Source of the DNA: JBBSBY01 sp038250835
GTDB lineage: Bacteria > Desulfobacterota > Desulfomonilia > Desulfomonilales > Desulfomonilaceae
Assembly (NCBI GenBank): GCA_038250835.1
Contig: JBBSBY010000002.1
Location: 59,962 to 123,961 of the forward strand
Reading direction: 5' to 3'
DNA length: 64,000 nt
In this document: piece by piece, positions 26,847-34,694 of the stretch
Position numbering within the stretch: the first letter of the stretch is position 1
Layout of the letters: each line of letters starts with the position of its first letter
The notes under the pieces: generated by a model
Told to the model about the DNA's origin: nothing
What the model saw: only the letters and a program-made list of their open reading frames with translations
Database searches by the model: none
Program-made: the position numbers and the translations under genes

Positions 26847-26870
26847 AAATCCCCCGTATCAGGGGGATTT
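26847..26870. terminator. Strong GC-rich hairpin downstream of the CYTH gene
   Basis: AAATCCCCC-GTATCA-GGGGGATTT gives a perfect 9-base-pair stem with a 6-base loop. It sits in the 300-base gap between the converging CYTH and lepB genes. It has no T-run, so it may be a bidirectional terminator or a palindromic intergenic repeat unit. Nothing else is recognised in 26706-27005. Confidence 0.5.
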
Positions 26871-27005
26871 AAATCTCTTATGCGCCGATTCAAGTATTCA
26901 TTTTAGTTAAAGTTAACACTCATGAGCGTACCCCGAGTTGCCGGAATTCCGAGGTTTTCTCTCGAAGAAGGGCGCCGTAACGCCCCCATTTTTGATTGCA
27001 AATAT

Positions 27006-27647
27006 CTAGCGAATCAATTTAAAAAACCTGTCCCAGCGCACAGCCGAAAAATTCGGCGCGGAATAATAGATTATGAACGCCTTGCCTTTAACATCTTCAA
27101 CGGGAACGAATCCCCAGAACCTACTATCGTGGCTGTAATCACGATTATCGCCCATTACAAAAAGTTTCCCGGGGGGGACTTTAATAGGTCGCAAATTGTC
27201 ACGTGGTATAACATCGCCGGGATAAATGTCCCTGCTTCTATAGACGGAGTGAGGATTCGGCGATTCTTTTCCATTCACGAATAAATGCTTATTCTTGATT
27301 TCTATTGTATCGCCGGCGACTCCCACAATTCTCTTGATGAAGTCTTTAGTACGATCTTCAGGATAGATGAAAACAATAACGTCTCCACGCGCGGGGTCCG
27401 TGAATCTGGGAAATCGAGCGTCCGTAAAGGGAACTCTTAAGCCATAGATAAACTTATTGACCAATATATGATCGCCGACCAATAGAGTGGGTTCCATTGA
27501 GCTTGAGGGTATCTTAAAAGCCTGGAAAAGAACCGCTCGAATGATTATTGCCAGAATGATTGCGACCACAAAGGCTTCGGCGTATTCCTGAAATATACGC
27601 TTACTGGTTTTCAGGTCAGCTATGTTTTCCTCAGGTTTTTCCTTCAT
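27006..27647 (-). CDS. lepB: Signal peptidase I
   Basis: LepB removes signal peptides from exported proteins at the outer face of the inner membrane. The start was placed at ATG 27647, preceded by CGGAAAGAT, giving 213 residues. One N-terminal membrane helix (AEAFVVAIILAIIIRAVLF) is followed by the catalytic serine in IPSSSMEPTL and the general-base lysine in DFIKRIVGVAGDTIEI. The box E motif GDNRDYSHDSRFWG is complete. It stands alone, with several exported proteins encoded elsewhere in this window. Confidence 0.95.
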   Translation of the reverse strand: MKEKPEENIADLKTSKRIFQEYAEAFVVAIILAIIIRAVLFQAFKIPSSSMEPTLLVGDHILVNKFIYGLRVPFTDARFPRFTDPARGDVIVFIYPEDRTKDFIKRIVGVAGDTIEIKNKHLFVNGKESPNPHSVYRSRDIYPGDVIPRDNLRPIKVPPGKLFVMGDNRDYSHDSRFWGFVPVEDVKGKAFIIYYSAPNFSAVRWDRFFKLIR

Positions 27648-27936
27648 ATAAATCTTTCCGGATACGAACGCCGAAACATCGATCAAAATTGTTCGTTATC
27701 AAAACTTGTGAACGGCGCATAAAAATGATCCGTCCGACAGATTTTTATAAATCATTGGTCTATTTGTGTAAAGGGATTATACGTTCCGTAATCCTCGATT
27801 TAATTCCAAAAGACCGCTTTTCTGGAACATCGAGGGCCCGGCGAATGTAGGTTAAAGCAGGCAATATGACTTTTAAGTTGGGTCCGGCTGAATTCAATTA
27901 TTGACGTAAAATTTATGAACACCTGACCCGTGCGTT

Positions 27937-28205
27937 CTACAAGTCTCGTAGGAGCAGTTCATACTCAGCATGGGAACCTATCCAGAACCATACAATAATA
28001 TTGTCCACCTTTAGGCCCAGTGCTCGCCATCCGAGACCGACTCGGATAGAGTACACCGGCATACGCTTGCCCACAAGCTTGAATTGCAGACCGGGATGGC
28101 CGCGTTTTCCTTCCACAGCGTATAATTCTTTCGAGCAATACGTTGGATGCGTTCTGGGAGGCGCCGAAAGTGAGATATGAAGTCTGGGGAGAGCCGCGAG
28201 TTCAC
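27937..28205 (-). pseudogene. Frameshifted RelE/ParE-superfamily toxin-like gene
   Basis: A GTG at 28205 overlaps the antitoxin stop by 4 bases (GTGA) and opens a frame beginning VNSRLSPDFISHFRRLP and continuing ERIQRIARKNYTLWKEN. Near 28107-28115 the homologous text continues in another frame as HPGLQFKLVGKRMPVYS, then IRVGLGWRALG and NIIVWFWIGSHAEYELLL, ending at the stop 27937-27939. Joining the two parts requires one missing base and restores a typical toxin of about 90 residues with the conserved WFWIGSHAEY ending. In the sequence as given the toxin is broken. Either the gene is inactivated or there is a base error in the assembly. Confidence 0.75.
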
Positions 28206-28420
28206 AGCTCGTCGAATGCCATTTCCTTGGTGGCGCCGCTGAGGTATTCCTGTAGGGCTTTGTCAGCCAACTTTTCCAACTTTCTCTGCGAACCCTCCAG
28301 TGTGCTGTCCCAACGAGATTCCCACTCGATTTCTTCCAATAATTCCAGGGCAAGCTGATTCTGGAGGTCCTCAGGAAGCTCAGAAGCCTTTTCAAATGCC
28401 TGTGTAAGAAGCTTAGTCAT
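28202..28420 (-). CDS. Antitoxin-like protein of a toxin-antitoxin pair
   Basis: A 72-residue acidic, helical protein (MTKLLTQAFEKASELPEDLQ, then ELLEEIEWESRWDSTL). It resembles the small antitoxins that precede ParE/RelE-like toxins of the WFWIGSHAEY type in cyanobacteria and deltaproteobacteria. It overlaps the toxin start by 4 bases, the usual arrangement. It has no recognisable DNA-binding fold by eye. With the partner frameshifted, it may persist as an orphan antitoxin. Confidence 0.7.
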   Translation of the reverse strand: MTKLLTQAFEKASELPEDLQNQLALELLEEIEWESRWDSTLEGSQRKLEKLADKALQEYLSGATKEMAFDEL

Positions 28421-28660
28421 GGGCTGCGCCTCCGTAGAAGAAGCCTACGCTCGTTCCAGGACTGCGTCAACCCTCATCGTGAAAGATTTTCGAGATTTTG
28501 ATCGCCGCAAAAGCGCGTAGATAGATCGTAAATGCGAATGTTAAGGTTGACTTGCCGGTCCATCCCGCGCCTGTGGACCAATCGAGTTATGGCAGGGTGG
28601 ATTCAAATGGATCGCGGAGTTCTGACCGTCACGGGAGGCTGAATATCTGATAAAGTACAT

Positions 28661-28741
28661 AAAAAAACCGAAGGGGAGGCTTTCGCCTCACCCCCGGTTT
28701 ACCGGTAAGGCCCCTCCCTCCCCCGAGGTTAAGGCCGGGGC
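28661..28741 (-). ncRNA. GC-rich structured element ending in an intrinsic terminator
   Basis: On the minus strand this segment can form a CCCCG/CGGGG stem (28721-28740), a TTACCGGTAA palindrome (28699-28708) and a long hairpin AAACCG..GAGGC-GAAA-GCCTC..CGGT followed by seven T residues (28661-28700). The last part is a textbook rho-independent terminator reading leftward. No gene with a clear function lies just upstream (28769-28957 is a doubtful small frame). It could end a small RNA or be the remnant end of a mobile element. I do not recognise its family. Confidence 0.45.
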
Positions 28742-28768
28742 TTTGCGTAGCATCAGTGAGCCCTTGAG

Positions 28769-28957
28769 TCAAGAAAGTTCTGCAATTGTTCGAGTATTTT
28801 TCAACTTTTTAGGTTTGTAAGGATATTGCGATCCTAATTTCATCCATTCCCAAGGCCGGATTAATGGACCTCCGGGCCGAATTGGTATTTTGTCGGCAGT
28901 CGATATTGAATGAAATTTCCATTTTACGAAATCAGCAAATGTTTTCAAATCATCCAA
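28769..28957 (-). CDS. Doubtful small hypothetical protein
   Basis: A 62-residue frame starting MDDLKTFADFVKWKF, rich in Lys, Pro and Trp. It has no recognised domain and no obvious ribosome binding site. It is the only candidate gene in the gap from 28421 to 29206, directly upstream of the terminator at 28661. It may be a real short gene or a chance frame. The rest of the gap shows nothing except an imperfect inverted repeat, GTTGTAGGTC at 28964-28973 and GATCTACAAC at 29052-29061. Confidence 0.25.
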   Translation of the reverse strand: MDDLKTFADFVKWKFHSISTADKIPIRPGGPLIRPWEWMKLGSQYPYKPKKLKNTRTIAELS

Positions 28958-29206
28958 TGGGTTGTTGTAGGTCTAACGCACATTCACGGTAAAACCGGAT
29001 ACTTGCCGGATTTATCCGTTCATTATCCATAATGGGGAGGAGCCTGATAAGGATCTACAACTAACTCTTATGGAATTGAAAACTAATGGTACAGGCTCGC
29101 GTTCTCCATTCTTCAGGGTTTACAAATCCGCCGATTTTGGTAGATTTGTCTATGCTGCGGTTATGTGCATTGTCGTGGCGATCGGCGGTCAAAGCGAAAC
29201 TCGGCA

Positions 29207-29563
29207 ATGACCACATTCCAGTGGAAATCCACTTCCAACCACGACTTTGAGGCGCTAAATACAAATGAAGTTTTTAGGAATTTAATCATGCTCGCATTGG
29301 TGGATATTGTAACGATAATCGTTTTGATCGCTTTTTGTTACATTGTATACAAAAGATTTTTCACAATGGGCGATATTAACACTCCCCAAACTAACACCGA
29401 ATACGAACAGGGTTTCACGGACGCTGTGGAATATTTTGGCTTAAGAAAACTCTATGAAGAAGACCAAGATTTGAAAAATCAAATGCAACAGGTTTTCGGT
29501 GAGGCCGGCATTCATCATCGGATGTCGGAGATGCTGGATAAAAAGAATAGGTCGGAAACCTGA
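29207..29563 (+). CDS. Hypothetical membrane protein with one N-terminal helix
   Basis: I do not recognise this gene. ATG 29207 gives 118 residues; an upstream in-frame GTG at 29165 is less likely. A single membrane segment is visible (LIMLALVDIVTIIVLIAFCY, about residues 30-50), followed by a charged helical soluble tail rich in Gln, Glu and Lys. The next gene starts 2 bases after its stop on the same strand, so the two form an operon. Both products look like helical structural or accessory proteins. No homologue could be named by eye. Confidence 0.6.
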   Translation: MTTFQWKSTSNHDFEALNTNEVFRNLIMLALVDIVTIIVLIAFCYIVYKRFFTMGDINTPQTNTEYEQGFTDAVEYFGLRKLYEEDQDLKNQMQQVFGEAGIHHRMSEMLDKKNRSET

Positions 29564-29565
29564 TT

Positions 29566-30024
29566 ATGAAAAAGAATGACCCCAAATTGAAGGATGCCGC
29601 GACCATTAGGGCTCGTTTTAAAGAGGCCATTGACGTAGCCTTTAAAGTTTACTGCGAATGCGAGCAGGTGGCCGCGTACGCCATACTGGAGGTGTCACGT
29701 CTCGAAAAAATGCGTTGCGCCAATGATAAAGAAGAATTCGATAGAGATTGTCGGATAAAGGAAAAGGCTGAAGTGCTGGACTCTGCGAAGAGGAATCTCC
29801 GATTGGTATTGGATAGAATCCACATACTGGCTATGGACCGCGATAAGACAATTTCCGATATCTATGTCAGCAGCAAAATTATGGACATAGAAGACAAACT
29901 GGCCGGCTTGACTCCTTGGCTTCAAGACTTATCAGACGAAATGCGCGGCAAAGCCGAATCAGCTAAACTTTATGCAAAACTCACTTCGGAGATAATGAGC
30001 GTCAGCAAACCGGATTTAAAATAA
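29566..30024 (+). CDS. Hypothetical helical protein, co-transcribed with the preceding membrane protein
   Basis: A 152-residue soluble, largely alpha-helical, charged protein (FKEAIDVAFKVYCECEQVAA, and later DKTISDIYVSSKIMDIEDKL). No catalytic motif is visible and the family is not recognised. It begins 2 bases after the stop of the membrane protein gene. An interaction with the cytoplasmic or periplasmic tail of that protein is plausible. The gene converges with the nitroreductase downstream. Confidence 0.6.
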   Translation: MKKNDPKLKDAATIRARFKEAIDVAFKVYCECEQVAAYAILEVSRLEKMRCANDKEEFDRDCRIKEKAEVLDSAKRNLRLVLDRIHILAMDRDKTISDIYVSSKIMDIEDKLAGLTPWLQDLSDEMRGKAESAKLYAKLTSEIMSVSKPDLK

Positions 30025-30044
30025 AGCCGTTCAATTCAAAATAT

Positions 30045-30563
30045 TTACTTTTGTGACCCCCATTTTCCGAAAAATACGAATTCCTTCTTGAACCTATTCG
30101 GTGGATTCTTCTTCTCATCCGGATATCCTAATGCGACCATGCACAATGGAACCACTTGATCCGGTATTCCGAAGATTGTCCGCAATCCTTCGATTCGTTC
30201 CTGAACTGGATAGATCCCAACCCAACAAGCTCCCAGTTTTAAAGCATTGGCGGCTATCAGAATATTTTCGGTGGCCGCGGAACAGTCCATAATCCAGCGG
30301 TCCTTTAAATTTTCAAGCGTCGGGTCGGCGCACACAACAATCGCTGCATTCGCCGAATTCAACATGTTAACATGAGGGTGGAATTGCCCGACAGCTTCCA
30401 TGTCCGACCGTTCACGGACAATAATGTACCGCCAGACTTCTCCAGCCGCAGTGGGGGCGCTCATGGCCGCTTCCAAAAGTTTCGCGATAGTTTGGTCATC
30501 TATTGCTTGGTCCGTAAATTTACGGATGCTGCGTCTAGTGGTGATCGCTTCAAAAGCTTCCAT
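30045..30563 (-). CDS. Nitroreductase-family flavoprotein
   Basis: The 172-residue product is a compact nitroreductase-fold protein: TTRRSIRKFTDQAIDD at the start (the FMN phosphate-binding arginines), AMSAPTAAGEVWRYIIV, and ANALKLGACWVGIYP toward the end. Such proteins are FMN-dependent NAD(P)H reductases of unknown substrate. It lacks the signal peptide of the 3.9-kb paralogue. A GTGAGG stretch precedes ATG 30563. It follows the secreted protein gene at 30579 by 15 bases and may be co-transcribed with it. Confidence 0.85.
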   Translation of the reverse strand: MEAFEAITTRRSIRKFTDQAIDDQTIAKLLEAAMSAPTAAGEVWRYIIVRERSDMEAVGQFHPHVNMLNSANAAIVVCADPTLENLKDRWIMDCSAATENILIAANALKLGACWVGIYPVQERIEGLRTIFGIPDQVVPLCMVALGYPDEKKNPPNRFKKEFVFFGKWGSQK

Positions 30564-30578
30564 GGCATTGACCTCACT

Positions 30579-31133
30579 CTACCTTGGTAATCTGTAAGTA
30601 CTTTCAATTGTGGCAATGACTTGCTGCTTGGCTTGATCCATCTGCCAACCGTTCTGCAGTAGACAGGTCAAATAGTGACGGGCCGTCATTTGCATTTCCG
30701 TTTCAGATTGAGCGCGTGCTATGAGCATTGGAAATTGGGTGCAATCGGACCTTTGAGGTTGCTGTGGGGGTTGCCGCATACCGGGATCCGGGGCGCCGCC
30801 GGGCTGGGGAGGTCCCTGGTGGTCTCGAGCTCTTCTGGACCGTTGTTTAGGCTGCGGCTCTTGTTCTTCCAACTGCGGAGCTTGCGGGGCATAAGGCCTG
30901 ACCGCTTTATAGTCCGAATGTTCCCTGGGGGCGCTACTTTGTCTCGGCTGTAGCCGATTGCCTGGCTGAACCGTTTGAGTTTGATCCGGCGCCGATGAGC
31001 TTGACGAGGCGCGACCATTGCCGTCAAATTCAGGGGCTATCGGCGCGGCATAAGGAAATTCTTGAGCGCCCACATAATCTGCACAGCACAGCGCCGTGAT
31101 CGTCAATAATAGAATTACCATACCAGCTTTCAT
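30579..31133 (-). CDS. Secreted proline/glutamine-rich hypothetical protein
   Basis: A signal peptide (MKAGMVILLLTITALCCADY, cleavage near GAQ) precedes a low-complexity segment rich in Pro, Gln, Ser and Arg from about residue 35 to 130. A short helical C-terminal domain follows (ARAQSETEMQMTARHYLTCL). Two cysteines, in DCTQF and YLTCL, could form a disulfide in the periplasm. I recognise no family. It is followed by a nitroreductase gene 15 bases away, but no functional link is shown. Confidence 0.65.
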   Translation of the reverse strand: MKAGMVILLLTITALCCADYVGAQEFPYAAPIAPEFDGNGRASSSSSAPDQTQTVQPGNRLQPRQSSAPREHSDYKAVRPYAPQAPQLEEQEPQPKQRSRRARDHQGPPQPGGAPDPGMRQPPQQPQRSDCTQFPMLIARAQSETEMQMTARHYLTCLLQNGWQMDQAKQQVIATIESTYRLPR

Positions 31134-31212
31134 CTTCTAAACTCCCTCAAGGGGAGGCACTATAGCATAAGAGTATGCTGATAACCATCTGATTTTAGGT
31201 CACTGGCTTACA

Positions 31213-32415
31213 TTAAGGTGACGTGCGGCGTTGATCTCGCGAAGAGACCGGCGCTCCTCGCAAAGTCGGAGTTTTGGCGAAAAAGAAGGAGCATAGAGTG
31301 ATAATTGCGCTCACAAACATTGTCACAGAGCCCATCAAAAACATGACCGACAGTCCGCTGGAATTCGCGATAAATCCCCAAGCTAAAACTGAAAGATTGA
31401 TTCCCACACCGAAGGATCCGGTAAATAACGCGACGACTACCGCTCGGTTAGCTGATTCGGATTTATCCACCATCCTTGCCATCATTGCGGGATAAGAGAG
31501 CCCTTGAACCACACCGAAAAGGGATCCCAAAAAACAAGTCTGAAACGTGGAGGTAACCTGGCTGGTCCACCCCAGCATTACCCCGAATCCGATCAAGCAA
31601 AGGAGTATGAGTTTATCTCTGTTTACGTTATCCGCAATTCCACCGAGTAATAATCGCACCAGGATCAAGGTTATACCGTAGCAAATAAAGAAAACCCCCG
31701 CCTGTAAGCCCAAACTTTTGGCGTACAACGGGAAAAAGGTGTTCATTGCGGCAAACCCTGACCCAAAGATTACCGCCATTGCCATCATACTCATGTAGCC
31801 GTTATGAAAAGCCGTCACAAAGAAGCCCTGAATGGCCTGTCTGCTTAATTTGCGTTCCGGTTCCCTGATGAAAACGGAAATTGTAGTTCCTATTAATCCA
31901 TACAGAATTAGCAGAGCAAAATACGACTTCATGCCCCAATGCGTCAGGAAGAGTTCACCCAGAAACGGCCCGAAAGATACGGCCAAAGACCCTGATACGC
32001 CGAATAGTCCGATTGCCTGAGCCCGCCGGTCGGGCGGCGCCATGTCGACTACTGCCGTGGCGCATCCGTTAAAGCAAGCGGCAAACGCCACACCTTGTAT
32101 TAGGCGCACTAATGTCATCAAAGGTGAGTATTCGGTAAAGAAAAAGAAGCCCGCATTGCTGACCCCAATCAAAAATATGCCGGAAACGATAAACAACTTC
32201 CGCCCATATTTATCGATCAGAGGGGCAACCAACGGCAAACATCCTAATGAAGTGACGCCGATGGCGCCCATAACTATGCCGACGTCGAACTTATTACCGC
32301 CAAGCTCCACAATTACGACAGGAAGAAAACTCCAGGTAGCTACTATTAAGAAGAGGCAAAAGTTAGTTGCGGCGATTAGAAGAAATTGAGGGCTGAAAAG
32401 CATATTTGATATCAA
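31213..32415 (-). CDS. Major facilitator superfamily transporter
   Basis: The product has about 12 membrane helices, with the MFS loop 2-3 signature recognisable as PLIDKYGRKLFIV and a second as GGIADNVNRDKLILL. The start was placed at TTG 32415, since GGAG lies 7 bases upstream, giving 400 residues; ATG 32403 and ATG 32463 are alternatives. It resembles drug or small-metabolite exporters. The substrate is unknown. It is probably monocistronic. Confidence 0.85.
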   Translation of the reverse strand: MISNMLFSPQFLLIAATNFCLFLIVATWSFLPVVIVELGGNKFDVGIVMGAIGVTSLGCLPLVAPLIDKYGRKLFIVSGIFLIGVSNAGFFFFTEYSPLMTLVRLIQGVAFAACFNGCATAVVDMAPPDRRAQAIGLFGVSGSLAVSFGPFLGELFLTHWGMKSYFALLILYGLIGTTISVFIREPERKLSRQAIQGFFVTAFHNGYMSMMAMAVIFGSGFAAMNTFFPLYAKSLGLQAGVFFICYGITLILVRLLLGGIADNVNRDKLILLCLIGFGVMLGWTSQVTSTFQTCFLGSLFGVVQGLSYPAMMARMVDKSESANRAVVVALFTGSFGVGINLSVLAWGFIANSSGLSVMFLMGSVTMFVSAIITLCSFFFAKTPTLRGAPVSSRDQRRTSP

Positions 32416-32671
32416 AAATTCACTCCGGTGATCCGGTAAACGAGAACATAACGACTGGTCCAATAACCGGAAATTTTAAACTGGGTTTCAGTTCTTTAAA
32501 AAATAACAAGAATATAAGGCGTTTAGATTATATCATGGGTATAAAAAAATTACGGGTAATGAACCACTCCGATTCGTGACATCGTAATTACGGTCAAAAT
32601 ATTCAGCTTTCTATGGCTTTCACAGTCTAGCTTAGAGATTGCCAATCGCTATAAATGACACCGCATTGGGT

Positions 32672-33043
32672 CTATTGTTCCTTGCCTTCGCTGTTGTCCA
32701 GCCGCCAATTTTTAGTCGAACCTTTTTTATCACGCCATATGATTCGCCTTGGCTGGCGTTGAGGGGGTTCATTTACAATTGGAGCTTCGGATTGCGTCTG
32801 CGGTTCACTTCCTATTTCCGGCAGAGGTTGGTTCATCTGTTCTTGATCAGCCGGTAATTGTTGCTGAGTGCGTCTATCCTCGACTACATCTTCCTCAGTA
32901 ATACGCGAATCTCTAGTCACAGCGGGTTTGACCTGCGGCTTGGGACCCGCGCATCCGCAGATCATGAAAACCACAGCTAGTATCCCAATAAAGACAAAAA
33001 GATAGAGAGTTTTAGCACAAAATAAATTCTGCGACTGTTTCAT
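32672..33043 (-). CDS. Hypothetical lipoprotein
   Basis: A 123-residue protein with an N-terminal hydrophobic segment ending in the lipobox-like ICGC, then a hydrophilic, Gln-, Pro- and Glu-rich tail without repeats. It is predicted to be a membrane-anchored lipoprotein. No domain is recognised. The compositional bias is similar to the secreted protein at 30579-31133. Confidence 0.55.
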   Translation of the reverse strand: MKQSQNLFCAKTLYLFVFIGILAVVFMICGCAGPKPQVKPAVTRDSRITEEDVVEDRRTQQQLPADQEQMNQPLPEIGSEPQTQSEAPIVNEPPQRQPRRIIWRDKKGSTKNWRLDNSEGKEQ

Positions 33044-33210
33044 TTTTAGGCCGCCGAATGGAGCAGATTTGGCAATTTAGAACTAAATTTCATCATTAAA
33101 CTTTTTCGGATGTTTGCCCACAATGATCAAAATAACCTCTTATGAAAATTAAAAAGAGGCTATGATCTCCTATAGGATTTGTCGAAAGTTCGTCGAACAA
33201 AGCCTCTGAC

Positions 33211-33298
33211 CCGTCGTCCCCACGCCTGCCCTGGGCGCGATCTAGGGAAAGTTGGGACCCAGATTTTCCCGGATGCCGCGGCTTGCGCTGGAATGACG
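33211..33298. repeat. Dispersed intergenic repeat unit, copy 1
   Basis: The gap between the lipoprotein gene and the CAP gene (33044-33635) contains the segment GGGACCCAGATTTTCCCGGA starting at 33255, ending TGCGCTGGAATGACGAT. A second copy with GGGACCTAGATTTTCCTGGA occurs at 41967. Both have an inverted GC-rich start. This is a dispersed palindromic repeat element of the kind common in proteobacterial intergenic regions. The rest of the gap, apart from the doubtful small frame at 33425, shows nothing. Confidence 0.5.
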
Positions 33299-33424
33299 AT
33301 AATAGGCTCTGAATGCGAGACGAAGCTCTACAGCTTTACGTAACTCGGATAGCCGACTAATTGAAGACATTATCATTTATCCGTGATTACTTTCGAGAAT
33401 CAGTCTAATATCCCGACCCGGTTT

Positions 33425-33643
33425 TTAGATCACCTCATTAGATTCGTATGGCAAAGGCAATATGCCGTCAAAAATAGACGCGTCGTGACTATTGTCCAGC
33501 ACTATTATACCAACTTTTTCCAGCCTTCCGAAACATTCAGATCGGTGAGGCTGAAAACCGCTCCTGGCAGCATCTATTACGCCGTGGGTTAAAATAATGC
33601 AATACATTGCGCCGCAAATGGAATGAAAATCGGGTCTATTCAT
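33425..33643 (-). CDS. Doubtful small hypothetical protein overlapping the CAP gene
   Basis: A 72-residue frame whose ATG (33643) overlaps the stop of the CAP gene by 8 bases, an arrangement that could allow translational coupling. It reads MNRPDFHSICGAMYC at the start and ends with RLEKVGIIVLDNSHD and FDGILPLPYES. No domain is recognised with confidence. The segment VGIIVLDNS resembles the motif of some SAM methyltransferases, so it may be the remnant of such a gene. Confidence 0.25.
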   Translation of the reverse strand: MNRPDFHSICGAMYCIILTHGVIDAARSGFQPHRSECFGRLEKVGIIVLDNSHDASIFDGILPLPYESNEVI

Positions 33644-34262
33644 GCTTCCCTGCGGATCCCGCAAAAACCTGAGTCGTGTAGACAAGCCTCTTTGAGCACG
33701 GAACAACACCAACACCAATGTACTGGAACTTGGGATTTAATATATTCTTTCGATGTCCTTTGCTGGCCATCCACCCTTGCATAATTTGGCGCGCCCATTT
33801 GTCGATGGTATCGAAGGTGCGAAACGCTATATTTTCCCCAATTAACCTTACATTTACCAATTCACGTCTTTCCTCCAACTTGCGTCTGCCCTTGGGAAAA
33901 GAATCGGATTCATGCTTTAGGATTTGCGTGGAGCACATGTCACGAGTATGTTGTTGCGCCAAAGACTGCAATGCTGGGCTGCTCTTCAGTGACTTTATGC
34001 CACGTTTTTCGCGTTCCGCATTTGTCTTTTCTAAGATCATTTGCTCAATTTTTTGGATATTTTCTTTGCTGATGTAATCCTTTTCAGACTTAGATTTTTC
34101 TTCGGCAAAAGCGCCGGCTCCGCCGAAACATGCCATAGCCATTAATAGCAGTGCGATAATTATGATCCCGTGAGGCGCCCTCATACGACTTGTTTGGTCG
34201 CAACGATTCAATTTCATTAATTTGTCAACTGATACTTCAGTATCAACAGAGCTTTTCCACAT
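33636..34262 (-). CDS. CAP/SCP-domain protein (YkwD-like), exported or membrane-anchored
   Basis: The start was chosen at ATG 34262, with GGGAAG 5 bases upstream, giving 208 residues. A hydrophobic segment (HGIIIIALLLMAMACFGG) about 30 residues in acts as a signal or anchor. The CAP domain follows: LVNVRLIGENIAFRTF, WMASKGHRKNILNPKF and IGVGVV. The histidine and glutamate positions of the CAP cleft are seen in HESDSFP, GENIA and GHRKNIL. Roles of bacterial CAP proteins are unknown, though they are generally extracytoplasmic. A further ATG at 34295 is possible. Confidence 0.75.
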   Translation of the reverse strand: MWKSSVDTEVSVDKLMKLNRCDQTSRMRAPHGIIIIALLLMAMACFGGAGAFAEEKSKSEKDYISKENIQKIEQMILEKTNAEREKRGIKSLKSSPALQSLAQQHTRDMCSTQILKHESDSFPKGRRKLEERRELVNVRLIGENIAFRTFDTIDKWARQIMQGWMASKGHRKNILNPKFQYIGVGVVPCSKRLVYTTQVFAGSAGKHE

Positions 34263-34295
34263 AAATTCTTCCCATCCGATTATAAATCTTAGCAT

Positions 34296-34694
34296 AACGC
34301 GCCTGGTAGAAATCCGGCTTAAAATTGCTGAACTCTTTATAAATATAGCATAAAGAAAATAGGTCCAGTGGAAAGTTACAGAACGTGAGTGAAAAAACTG
34401 ATGGAAACATTATGTAGTGTTCATTATGATGATCAGGGACGGAAGGATTGAGAGCGCGTCTTTCGCTGCTGTGCTAAAGGTTTCCCAGCGGCGTCTATAT
34501 AATTCATCTGCCTCATCGATATAGACTCGGAAAGTCATAGACGCTTAGTGGGCCACACAATGGTGGACGTAAAATCTTTACAGTTGTATAGTCACAACGA
34601 CAATAGCGCTCAACCTTTGTAAATCCTTTTGACATTTGGAAGGTAAAATTCACTTTTAAGTTGACTGATCAACTTTTTCATATTTAGGCGCCCA
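34296..34694. other. Intergenic region, nothing recognised
   Basis: These 400 bases lie between the leftward CAP gene and the rightward TAXI gene, so both promoters must be here. They are AT-rich with no supported coding frame, RNA gene or long repeat. I could not pick out a convincing promoter. Confidence 0.3.

Noticed and set aside
29061..29264. A 67-codon leftward frame overlapping the start of the two-gene unit
   Set aside because: It is antisense to the start region of the better supported rightward gene and has no ribosome binding site.
33383..33592. A rightward 69-codon frame upstream of the CAP gene end
   Set aside because: It is antisense to a slightly better leftward frame, has no ribosome binding site and no motif.
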